From positions 596,649 to 660,648 of the forward strand of contig JNVV01000005.1 in NCBI GenBank assembly GCA_000733355.1: a stretch of DNA of 64,000 nucleotides, in the 5' to 3' direction. The notes under the pieces are model-generated. The model was not told the DNA's origin and did not search any database. It saw only the letters and a list, made by a program, of their open reading frames with translations. Position 1 is the first letter of the stretch. Every line of letters begins with the position of its first letter. The position numbers were made by a program, and so were the translations under genes. Positions 11,868-22,604 of the stretch are shown here, one piece after another. The DNA comes from Falciphora oryzae. Its lineage: Eukaryota > Ascomycota > Sordariomycetes > Magnaporthales > Magnaporthaceae.

Positions 11868-14440
11868 ATGGCCACATCTCAGGCCTCGGCCGCGTCGCCG
11901 CCTGCCGCGAACCCTAACGCCGCCGCGAATGCTGCCAGCCAACCGTGGCCCGCCGCGACCCCCGCCGGCGCGTCGTCTTCGTCCTCGTCCTCGTCGTCCT
12001 CCTCGACCGCTCCCCCAGCAACATCTGACCCGGCCGCCGCCAGCGATAAGCCACCCGCCGAGCCCGCCGCGACGAAGACTCTACCGACCAGGACTCGGGA
12101 CTCGCTCAACGTGCTCCTCCTCGACCAGTACACGACGCGCGACAGCCTACACCAGGCCGCGCTGGTGCGGCAGCGCGAGACAGCCAAGGGCGCCTTTGAC
12201 AGGGCTCACGACCGTCTACTCGACTTCCACGACGTCCGCAAACAGTACAATCCCTTCCCCGCGCGCTTGTACGGCGAGGGCTACAACGGCTTTGGCAATG
12301 GCTACACCCACTCGGGCAACGCGGGCCCCCGCATCGTCTACCCCCAGGACAAGCCGCGGCCGGGCAAGCGGCAGACCCCCGGCTTCAAATGCACCCGCAA
12401 AGACATGCGCCAGCAGGCCGAGCAGCACGAGGAGCTGGTGCCTGTCCGGATCGACGTCGAGTACGACCGGGTCAAGCTGCGCGACACCTTTACGTGGAAC
12501 CTGCACGACCGCCTCGTCAGCGTCGACCACTTCTCGCGCATGCTGCTTGAGGACCTCGGCCTCAAGGACCCGGCGTTGTACGGGCCCGTACTAGACCAGG
12601 TCATCGCGCAGGTCAACGAGCAGCTACAGGACTTTTATCCCACCGTTTTCTCCGAGGAGGATGCGCTGGACCCGGAGCTGCCGTACTCGGCCTACAAAAA
12701 CGACGAGATGCGCATCCTAATCAAGCTCAACATCACGATCGGCCAGGTCACCCTAGTCGACCAGTTCGAGTGGGAAATCAACAACCCGCTCAACTCGCCC
12801 GAGGACTTCGCCAACGGTATGGTGCGCGACCTTGCCCTGTCGGGCGAGTTCGCCACTGCAATAGCTCACTGCATCCGCGAGCAGAGCCAGCTGTTCACCA
12901 AGAGCTTGTATAGCATTGGCCACCCCTTCGATGGCCGCCCCGTCGAGGACCCGGATTTGGTTATGGCCTTTCTCCCCTCGCCAATCCCCTCCGTCTTCAG
13001 GCCACAGCAGCAGGCAAAGGAGTATGCGCCCTATCTTTACGAGCTCACCGATGCCGACCTGGAGCGGAACGAGGTCACATTATCGCGCGAACAGCGGCGT
13101 CAGAAGCGCTCTGTCAACCGTCGGGGCGGTCCGACACTGCCCGATCTCAAGGAGCGGCAGCGCACAATCCGGACACTCGTCGTGTCATCGGTGCTGCCCG
13201 GCGCCGCGCTTAGTGTCGACGACAGCCGTCTTTACAAGAAGACTCTCATCGCAGGACCCGGTGGGTCTCGTAAGAGAGGCGCCAGGGACGGGGACCTGTC
13301 CGATTCAGACGAGAGCGACGACTCGGCACCAGACTCTCCAGCGATGGGCGCGCTCACAGGCACCGCTAGGACCCGTGGCCTTCGTGGCGCCGCCGCCACT
13401 GCACAGCAGAGGATGGCCAACCTCGGTCGGTCCGAGACTCCAGAGGCGTCAGGGACTATATACCACCACCACGAGACGCGGACGTCGCGGCGCTTCGTTC
13501 CGCGCGACGCGAGGGATTCCACCGAAGACCCCCACTCCCTCGTCGTCAGGCTTACCATTCCGAGCCATCGTCTACGGAGGATCCTGCAGGGAGAAAGGAT
13601 CAGGCTGTCGACACCAGCCGGGTCGCAGACGCCTTCGCAGACACCGGCGATGCCGCCCGCCCGCGCGCCGAGCGTCTCCAACGCACCAGGTTCTATGGGA
13701 CCTCCTCCGTCGACGCCGTCCGCAGCCGCACAAAGCCTCCCGCCAGGATCCCCTGCTGCTGCCGCTCTTCCACAGGCCCAGCTCGGGCGTGTTCGTGCGC
13801 CTTTGCCTCCATCAGCTACGGGCGAGCCGCTGCCACAAGCGGTATGTCTCGAGGGAGCACAACATCTCGCCTCTCTTTTCTTTTACTCCTTTTCTCTTCT
13901 GCTTATCTGTATACTAACTCTGGATAAAACTTTTCTTAGCCTGCTGTCCCTGACTGGCTTACCGGCGCGATAAGAGGCCTGGAAGAAACGTACCCGGACG
14001 ACTATTTCGAGGGCACGATGCGCTACTGCGCGGTCGACCGAGACTCCAACCGGGTTGTCTCGATGCCGACGACAGATCAAATACCACCAAACATCGTGTT
14101 CTATTTTATCCCGCGGATCAAGTGTCTGGACTGCCCCGGCAAGCTCTACACCCCGGGTCCGGGCACCACGGCCGAAAACTTCGAAGTGCATCTGAAGAAC
14201 CGCGCGCACCGCGAAAAGGTGAACCAGCGCACAGGAAAGTAAGTTGCGAGCACCTGAACCATCTCCATCCAGCGTCAGATACACGGGCGAGCCTTGCTGA
14301 CCCAGGTGAAACCACCATCAAGCAGAACCCTAGAGCAGAGGCCGAAGCCCCCAACCGAAGCCTCCTCCATCACTGCGGCTGGCGCGCCCGCTGCCGCCAG
14401 CCCCCCTGCTCCCGCGGCCCCAAATCAGTCCCAGGCTTAG
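11868..14440 (+). CDS. SFH1: Sfh1/SNF5-type subunit of a chromatin remodelling complex (RSC)
   Basis: Three exons: 11868-13841, 13940-14238 and 14326-14440, giving 795 residues. The Ala/Ser-rich N-terminus is followed by the SNF5 domain (about 190-420). Its two repeats are visible: KLRDTFTWNLHDRLVS with FSRMLLEDLGL, and VDQFEWEINNPLNSPEDFA with LSGEFATAIAHCIREQ. A further tail domain (about 659-757; PDDYFEGTMRYCAVD, IKCLDCPGKLYTPGPGTT, NFEVHLKNRAHREKV) is typical of filamentous-fungal Sfh1 rather than Snf5, and includes a CxxC pair. RSC slides and ejects nucleosomes in the nucleus. The short last exon is Pro/Ala-rich. Its acceptor is ambiguous between CAAG/CAG and CAG/AAC, both in frame. Without the last splice, translation would stop just after NQRTGK. 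Confidence 0.88.
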
Positions 14441-15293
14441 TTGTCCAGGGTGATGGGGCTCGGCGGTTAACACGAAAGGGACGCCGTCTTTTTTGCTCGT
14501 GGCCGTGGCGCGAGGCACGTCTCCAGATCTGGCGGTGCACCACCGCCTGCGGAAGACCGGTGTGACGACAACTGCGAGCAATGACCCCAGTTGCGGCACT
14601 GCCATGCCCATGGCCTCGCCTGGAAGCACGCCAACCATCGCCACTGAAAATGGGATTGGCCGTTGGTCGTTGGCAAAGATGAAAGGCAAGCTGGCGATGA
14701 ATGGGCTAGCTTGGGTTTTAATGCAGCCCAGGAAGCCTCTTTTGAGTGTATATCTAAACAGTTGTAAATCCCTCCCCCTTCATTTTTGGGCGTACCACTT
14801 TATCACCTGCATGCGGCAAAGTTTTTGGATTCAGGGGCGTCTTGGGGAGGGCTCGCTTGGAACATTACTTTGCCGCTTCCTTTACACCCACACTCTTAGT
14901 GTACTTTTTTTCTGGTTACTTCACAGTTGTATTTAAAAGGCGCGCGCCCTCCCTGGAGTCTGGGTATATATTACTTTTGGTTGATGTGGGAAGCTAACCG
15001 GACGGTTTCTGTTTTCATTGCTTCTCTTCCTCCTCCCCATTTTTTGGTTCTGAAGGGAATGTTCAAGCCGGCTCTGCGTCTTGTCCAGCTGCCTCGTTCT
15101 GTGTTCTTACACCGTGTCCATATTCGCTGAGCAAAAGGAGGTTGGTTTTGAGGTGGCGAGCCCAATGGCGAACAGAATAAAAGAGAGCATTCGAAAGCCC
15201 GCTAGACGCTGGCTGCCTGTGGGACTCCGGGTGTAATTCGCATTGGATAACTATATACAACAATTGACCGGACAACACAGGGACGCAGGCCAA
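14441..15293. other. Convergent intergenic region (3' ends of SFH1 and TFC4)
   Basis: The two genes face each other here. The stretch should hold both 3' untranslated regions and termination signals. No coding sequence is apparent; the plus-strand frame at 14493-14936 has no recognisable feature. Confidence 0.55.
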
Positions 15294-18200
15294 TCATGAC
15301 AGCACAAGCCACCGCTCGGTGATAGCCCTCGCGCCCTCCATGTCCCCGGTGGTGAGGCAGTACGTCCGCATGTTCAGGGCCGCCTCGAGGACCAGATCCT
15401 CGCGGCCCCCGGCACGGCGACGACTGCTGCTGCTGACGGCCGCAGCATCTCCCGCCGCCGCCTCCACCTCGGCTAGGACCTTGCGGTAGTAGGCCACGGC
15501 GAGGTCGTGGATGCCCAGCAGGTGGTAGGTGCGGGCGACGTTGAAGTGGGCCTCCTGGCGCTCCTCGGTTCTCGCGGAGCGGGAGCGGGCGTCGTGGTAG
15601 CGGAACAGGTAGGCGAAGCCCTGCATGAGCGAGTACTGGCGGTTCTGGGACTGGCGCTTGAGCGACCAGTGCACGTAGGCCAGGGCCACGACTAGGTTGA
15701 CGGCTGGGTTGTCCGGGTCCAGGGTGCGGGCGCGCAGGAAGTAGGCGAGCGCGTACTGGTAGCTCGTCGAGCTGAAGAGGATGCAGCCGTACATGACGAG
15801 CAGGCACGTGTCGACCGTCGTCGGGCCCGACGCTGCTGCTACTGATGTCGCTGCTGGTGCTGGTGCTTGTGGCGCCTGCGATTGCACTGAATGCTCCTGA
15901 TCCTGTAGTTGTGTCTCGGTGTCCATTGTCGACTCGGTCGTCTGTGGTGGAGGCAGCAAAGCACGTTCACCTACAGCAACTACCCCTCCTGACGGCCCTC
16001 CCGCACCTCCCGCCGCGGTCCCCTCGCGGGCCCGGGCGGCCACAATGTCGTCCATCTGCCGTATCTGGCGCAGCATGAACTTCTGGGACGGGCCGGACTG
16101 GTACCAGGTGGACGAGGTCTGGCAGAGCCTGCAGAGGGCGGCGAAGAGCATGTACGAGTCGGTGACGAAGGAGTTCTGGTTGATGAAGTAGCGGGCAACG
16201 GCGACGCAAGTCTCCTCGTCGCCGGCGTGGACGGCACACGAGGCCCACGCGAGGTGGATCAGCATCATGCTGTCGCGCGCCTTGTTGTAGACGATGGAGT
16301 CGCGCGCCGACTGGCACACGGCGTAGGCGTCGCCCGTGCGGCCCTGCTGCGCCAGACCCACGGCGTACTCGAGGAAGAGGTCGAGCCAGTCGTCAAAAGG
16401 GATGCCGCGGTGCTCGTGCCGGTCCAGCTGCTGCGGCGTCGGCTGCTCCTCGCCATCGGCCTCCGCGGGCGCGAGCTTGCTGTGCAGGCGCTTGGCCAGG
16501 TTGGTGATGGACACGTCCTTGCCCCTGTTGACGGGCTCGCCGTCGATCTTGAAGAAGTTGCCGTAGCCCAGCGACGAGACGTACTTCTCCCACGAGTAAA
16601 AGTCGCGGAAGGACCGGAAGTCGTCGACGAGCTCCTTGGCCGCCCCCATCCACTCGGCCATCATGCCGGAGCCGCCGTCGTCCTCGCGCGCGGCCGCCAT
16701 CTCGGCCTTGAGGCGCCGGCACAGCTCGAACTTTTCCCTGAGCCGCGCCGCAACCTCCTCCTCGAAGCGGCGGCGCGTCGACTTGTCGCCCAGCCTGCGC
16801 GGCCGGTACTTGCCCCTGCCCGTGGACCGCGTCAGGCCGTGCCTGTACTTCCTCGGCTTCTGCACGAGCTTTCCCCGGTCGAGGATGAAGCGGTGCGTCT
16901 CGTGGCTCTGCTCGCTGTGGCCAGCCTCGAGTGAGAGAGCCTCACCAACCAGGCGGAAGGCCTCGTCGCGCTCCTGGGCCTCCTCGTACATCTTGGCCAG
17001 TTCATAGCGGGCATCGATGTTGTCCTCGTCGACCTCGAGCGCCGAGATGAAGCAGTCCTCGGCCGCGGGGCCGTCCGACAGCTGCAGGTGGCACTTGGCC
17101 CGGCTGACAAAATAGCCGGCGCCCAAGGGCGGCTCCGCCAGTTCTCTGTACATGTCGTAATAGGAGAGGGCGAGTTGGGGGTTGTTGTTCTCGCATAGTT
17201 CGTCAGCGATCTCCTTGGCTATCGCGGGGGTGTACGCTAGCGCCTCTCGGATGCCAAGATCCTCGGGGTCTAGCCAGGAGAGATGTCTCTGTGCACGATA
17301 GATGCTGTTATTAGTCTTGTCCCGCCAATGTTCTTGACTGCGAAAAACTTACCATGGCCTCGTCTTCCATTTTCAGCTTTAGGCGGTAGACAGCGAGCTT
17401 CCCCCTGAGATCCAGAGGCATACCCTGGCCGTAGCTGGCTGGGCCGTAGACGTCGGCATAAAAGCTAGGGAGGTCCTGTCGTCGCTTATCATCCAGATCC
17501 CACTCCCTGTCGTCGCCACATTCATCCCAGACGGTGTCGTTAGGCCGCCCGAGCAACCAGCGCGCCAGCGACATAAGCCAGCGGGCAGCCTCGGCATATT
17601 GTCCCAGTGAGGCCAGCAGCTCAATGAATATCCTGATGTCTATCCAGTCGAAGACCTCCTGATCGTCAAGCGGCTTGCCGGCGCGGGCGTGGTCGATGCA
17701 GCAGCGGTATGCTTCGACGGCAGACTCGATGGCCTCCTTGGCGCGGCGGGCGTTGAAGGCATGCTCGGCCAGGTTCCGCACGGCCCGGAGGTTGTGGGGG
17801 CGGGCCTTGAGGTAGTCAAGGTAGGCGACGACGGCCTTACCCGAATCGCCCAGATCGGCTAGGATGTCGGCCTTAGCGAGGCGGGCGACGAGGTTAGTCC
17901 TGTCGACCTGCAGCAGGCTCGTGTAACATTCCATGGCGACCCTCAGGTTCTCGGGTGAGGAGCCGGGGCTGCCGGCCGGGTCGGGGATGCGCAGGGCCAG
18001 GTCGGCCGTGGCCAGCCACAGGTGGACATCGGTGCGGGTCAGCGAGGCCTGGATGCGCTTCGCCTCGAGGGCATGGCGCCAGTCGCCGCGCTCCTCGTAG
18101 ACTGTAGCCAGGATCCCCCAGGCGGAGGGCACCTCGGCGTTGAGCCGGATGGTCTCCTTGGCGGCCAGCAGGGCCTCGTCGTATCGTTCCTCCAGGAAGG

Positions 18201-18513
18201 CATTGGTGGCGGCGCTGACGAGCACCTTGATCTCGGTCGGCAGCTCCTTGACCTTTCGAGGGGCCCTCTTCGGGGGTTTGCGGACGGCCTGGGGCGAGTG
18301 CGGCCGCTCGTCTGCAGGCTCTGGGTCTTCCTCAAAGGTCTCGAGGAAGGCGGTCCTGTCGGCGTTTGCCCGGTCGATCTGGTCCTGGACCCTGAGGTAT
18401 TCCGAGTCGGCATCCGAGACATCGGACGTGCCCGCATCAGACTCGCCATCGCCATCGTGGTTGCCCTCTGGCGGATGGTCGTATGGCTCTTGGCCACCCA
18501 TGGCGCGACCCAT
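15294..18513 (-). CDS. TFC4: TFIIIC subunit Tfc4/Sfc4 (TPR protein)
   Basis: Two exons, 18513-17353 and 17288-15294, joined in phase 0 across a 64-nt intron, give 1051 residues; yeast Tfc4 is about 1025. An acidic N-terminus (about 1-60) and a basic linker (PPKRAPRKVKELPTEIKVL) are followed by tetratricopeptide repeats: first array about 75-300, starting ATNAFLEERYDEALLAAKETI; a spacer with a charged segment near 490-560; and a second array in the C-terminal third with ARTYHLLGIHDLAVAYYRKV. In yeast this subunit is the TPR scaffold that recruits TFIIIB, and so RNA polymerase III, to tRNA and 5S genes. The ATG at 18513 is the first in frame; a second ATG follows four codons later. The frame is intact throughout, unlike the genes just upstream. 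Confidence 0.9.
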
Positions 18514-19644
18514 GATGAGGTTATGGAGACGCTGTAGCGGAGTGAAAGCTTAGGTAATTCGACATTTTATCTCCAGAGATTGGCGCCGAATCTTACTTCC
18601 GTTGATCAATCAATAGGACGAGCCCGAGCTTAAGGTTGCCGCAGAGTGTGTTCTATGAGAGTTGGGGTCAATGAAATGCGCGGCTGAAGGTTTGAATCAC
18701 ACAAAGTGCAGCACCACTCATGAAATACCAACCAGAAGCACCGCCAACCCTATGATCAAATGCGATCAACTACTGCGTCAGACGGATCCTTTAATTTGTT
18801 ACAGTACGTGGCTAGGTAGGGTACTAGGTGTGTATGCAGGTATCTCTTGGTCATAAATATCAGTTGATGCTCCGACAGCCCGTTACTTCTGAGATATTGA
18901 CACTGCGACATTACCACATCTACATAATTCCACAGCGAGTGGATGACTAGCACATACGACCATACCCACTGGAATATACGGGATCCCGTCCGCTCTCCCC
19001 TAGTCAAACCAGTGAAATGGGCGGGCGGTCGCCCTTGTTCCCCACTCGACCAAATGACAAAAACGACGCGACCGTACCACCGTTTTCCCGTCGTCGACGA
19101 AATGGCCAAAATACCAGAAATCCGGCGCCTTACAACCAACGACCGTTTTTCCTTCGATGCGCTGCCCTGCCGCCACCATGGATAATTGCTGCCTAACTCC
19201 TGGTTTCGCCAAACCCTTTATTAAGGAGAGGGGCGTCGCCCTTTTTCCACCCGCCCTTCCTTTTTTAACCCTCGCTTCCCGTTATCCCGGTTATCTACCG
19301 TCCCTTGGTTTTTTGCTGCTGTAGGCGCCGAGATGCGGCCTACACAACGGCGGCGAAAAAAGCGATGCCATTTTCTACGTCGGCGCCAGGTGCTCCCGTC
19401 ACCATCACGAGGCGGTTCCAAAACTTTAAGGGTAACAGGGTAGAAGAAAGGCGCCGGGATTAGGCGTAGTACTAGGTGGCTGGCAATGTGAACGAGCCCG
19501 AATCAGCGATCGAGTAAAGCTGCGACAACGCTGGGGTACGTAAGGGCAAGCGCGATCTCTGTCCTTGCGGACGGATGCGGGAATCTTGCCCAAGACATCG
19601 TCGTACTCCACAGCCCAGGTATCAAGGCGTTCGCCCGCGTCATG

Positions 19645-19926
19645 TCAGGACGATGGAGGCGGTGCCGCACGCACGACCGAAAGGGTGAAGGCGAAGACTT
19701 GTGCGACAGCAGTACAGTAATGATTGTTCTCGTCATCGTTGAAAACATCCAGGTTCGGCACGTACACTTGGTAAAGGACTGTGTCAGGATCGTCCAGGAT
19801 GTAGAAAACGACAAAGGCCTGCCCCGTGCAGGTATACCCGTACTGGATGCCTTTGCCGATCATGTAGGAGAAAAGCTGGGTGACACCGGCGGCGACGAGC
19901 GCCATCGATACGGATACGGAGTGCAT
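19645..19926 (-). CDS. Possible small protein of unknown function
   Basis: A 93-codon frame from ATG to TGA that I do not recognise. It begins with a moderately hydrophobic stretch (MALVAAGVTQLFSYMIGKG) that could be a weak signal or membrane segment. A balanced, non-repetitive part follows (GQAFVVFYILDDPDTVLYQV, then NLDVFNDDENNHYC) whose residue use looks coding. It has only two cysteines. No intron or partner exon is evident, though two other minus-strand frames overlap just upstream to 20134. It could be a real small gene, the last exon of a longer one, or a fragment of a lost gene in this decayed region. Confidence 0.3.
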   Translation of the reverse strand: MHSVSVSMALVAAGVTQLFSYMIGKGIQYGYTCTGQAFVVFYILDDPDTVLYQVYVPNLDVFNDDENNHYCTAVAQVFAFTLSVVRAAPPPSS

Positions 19927-20227
19927 CGCGGGGTCTGCGGGGCGTCACTTGACGCAATGTGCAGGACTTTGCAACAAGACGTGTACGGCATGAGCCGGCG
20001 AAATGGGCGTCTCGCATCGGGATTCTCTGTTGACGAGTTCGAACGCCAGCGTCCCGGCCCAGATCCCGCCCGCATTCGCTGAGACGTCTGCCGTGGTCAG
20101 TGGAGAGTGTCACGGACCGGCACAACGGTCGCATGTAATCTACTAAATAGACCTTAGAATTGAAGATGGAGGTGGAAAGAGGGAATCAACAAAGTGGGTG
20201 TGCTCGTGCCCGCACCTGACCGACTCA

Positions 20228-20247
20228 CGCCACGCCACGCCACGCCA
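20228..20247. repeat. (CACGC)n pentanucleotide repeat
   Basis: About four tandem CACGC units on the plus strand, just beyond the 3' end of the ankyrin-repeat gene. Confidence 0.7.
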
Positions 20248-20256
20248 TGACAAAGC

Positions 20257-22573
20257 TCATGGTGAAAGTGGTGGGATTCGGAGTCCTCGACCCTCGCTTC
20301 TGGCCGCCCGCCATTGTCTACCACCCCCTTTCGGTGCGCTTGCACGTTTCGCTGATATCTTTATTTTCCGGCTTTTTTTCTTCTTTTTTTTTGTTACTTG
20401 CAGAGCGTCGCCGATCGAAGAAGTAGAGCAAAAACGAGAAAAAAATACACATCTACGGAGATTTGCAACTACACTGGTAACAAAACCCCAAATCGGGCAC
20501 AGACCCGCTACCCCACAACAGGCACTAGTATTTTCCCACCAGTCCCAAGTCCGCTTTGATACCATGACTTTGCCCCGGGTCTGAGGGTATCTGCCAGCGG
20601 ACGGATATTCCGCGTGGAAGTCTTTGTTGTAATCACCAAGTGCAACTTCGCAGTCCTGGGCCCCGAGCGCGAGCAAGAGTTCGCAGATCCACGCAGATGA
20701 CTTTTTCCTGGCCACAGCGACGGGCATTCTCCGATCCTTCGCGGCCCGGACGTCCCACGGACTTTCCAGTTGCACCCCGGCCTCCTGAACGAGCATCTTG
20801 ATCAGTCTTGGGTTGTTCAGCTCGATTGCGCATGAGAGAAGCCATTCCCCAAGGGACGTCTGGTCGTCCATATAATGGTAGTCGGATCCGTAGAATGTCG
20901 GCCTGTACTCCTCCGTGTGGGGCCTGGGCTTCCGCAGGCCCCTGACGTGCAGAACTCCCGGGTATCTCTGTAGCATCAAGCGAACCAGGCGCTCTTGCCC
21001 ACAGGCTCCGGCCACGCCGGTAACGTAGGCGATTGTTAATTCCCGTGGCACTGGGCTGTACTTTAGGAGAATCTCGACGATGTGCTCGTGGCCCCTCGAG
21101 GCTGCGGCCATAAGGGGTATGTGATCGACCCGGGCGCATTCCATGTTTGGATCCGCCCCCCGCTCTAAACCCAACCGTACCAAGCGAGCATTGCCTTGGA
21201 CTGCGCCAATGCCAATGGGGAGAAATGTGGCACCCCTGGGTTCCTCAAACTTTTCGGGTGCATCTGCTGGGTAAAGTGACATGCCGTTGGCGAGAAGGTA
21301 ATTGACCACTTCTATCTGCCCGTGGCGGCAAGCCTCAAACATCATGGCATGGGCCAAATCAGAGTGATGATCCATAAGATGTTTTCCGGACTCGTCGAGC
21401 ATTAGTTGGATGAGACCCAGCTTCCCCGAGCGGGCACCGGCAACGATGGAACGGTAGTATTCGACGGAATCGGTGGCCAGACGATGCTCCGGCCGCATGA
21501 GGCATCTAGAAATCTCTTCGTGGCCTCCAAGCATTGCCGCGAGAAGTGCGCTGTGGTTGGGCTCCCGCGTGTTAAATGGGTGGCTGGGCAGCATGTAGTC
21601 GATGTGTTGCAAAGTGTCGCCGAGCTCGATCCTCGGGTAGTATGGCCACTTCCGTCGCAGCTGGTACGGGTGGGCATTGGTTTCGTGCGGATCGGCTCCG
21701 ACCTCGAGAAGATAGCGCACGATCTCCGTATGGCCCCAGGCGGCGGCCACCTGAAGTGGTCTGCCCAGGTGTGGAGCTTCCTCGTTGGCATCGGGCCTGG
21801 AGGGCAAGGGGTTGCCGAGAAGCGCTCGGACCAGTCCAAGGTCGCCAAGGACAATCGCACCAACAAAAACATCCTGGCCAATGCCTTCATCGGCATCGTC
21901 TCGTGACACGCACTCGCCAGGCTCGCCCGCCCCGGGATCTGGCTCGGAGCATTCGTGCTTTTGAATTTGGTTGATACGAGCTTTCGGAAAGCGGCCGACG
22001 ACAGCTTCTGCTATCAACAGGTGACGCTGTCGTCGCGTGCCGTCGTCGTCCTGGCCTTCGCGGTCGATCAAGTGGTCCAGGGCTTTGTTGATAGCTGCAA
22101 GGGCAGCCAACACGGGGCAGCTGGCAGTGGCATGGGCTCTTGCCAAGAATATCTTGGCCTTCAGCGACGCGGGGATCCTCGTCACCAGGCCTTCGGCAGC
22201 TGGATCATCGTATTGGATCACCTGGCTGTAGCAGAGCGCATGGATGACAGCAGCATCAAAGGCCCCTTGGCAATGTCAGTCGTGGCCCGTAACGTTAGTG
22301 TGGAAAGAGTCACTTGCTATTAACGAGTCTCAGGCGCACGGCTTTGCAGAACCCGATATCGACGACGAGCTGCTCGATAATCGGCAAGAAGCAATCGCCG
22401 AGCAGGCCTTTGATGTCCAGGTCGGTTCTCACCAGGCTCGGCTCTTTTGTCTTGGATTGCATGCAATCGGGTTGTGGATTGGGCCTGCTGCCGATTGGTG
22501 TCCTGGAGTCCAGAAACCGAAGGTCAAGCTTCCGGGGCAGACCGCCAGACGTGTCTTGGAGAGCTCCTGACAT
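20257..22573 (-). CDS. Ankyrin-repeat protein, reading frame extended past its likely original stop
   Basis: Exon 1 is 22573-22314 (86 codons plus two bases) and exon 2 starts at 22225 after a CTACAG acceptor; AA+C closes the phase. The N-terminal part (about 1-170) is not recognised. Ankyrin repeats then run from about residue 235 to 540, for example GRPLQVAAAWGHTEIVRYLL, HSALLAAMLGGHEEISRCLM and HIPLMAAASRGHEHIVEILL. Such proteins mediate protein binding; no partner can be named. The last part reads YPQTRGKVMVSKRTWDWW and then runs about 90 more codons through AT- and Lys-rich sequence to 20257. One base earlier in phase the same DNA gives W-V-G-K-Y and a TAG at 20525, which suits a natural C-terminus. 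So a single G has probably been lost near 20539. The first exon overlaps, on the other strand, sequence next to the recombinase relic. Confidence 0.65.
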
Positions 22574-22604
22574 GGCGCAATATGGCGTCGCATGCAAGAA
22601 TGAG

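Larger units (their letters stand above)
18514..20256. other. Gene-poor spacer with probable transposon debris
   Basis: This is the left edge of the accessory island. A short minus-strand frame near 19000-19200 reads KAPDFWYFGHFVDDGKTV-like residues with no start or partner exons, and may be element debris. GC-rich and T-rich blocks alternate between 19200 and 19440. A (CACGC)n run lies at about 20228-20247. The only candidate small gene is listed separately at 19645-19926. Confidence 0.4.
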
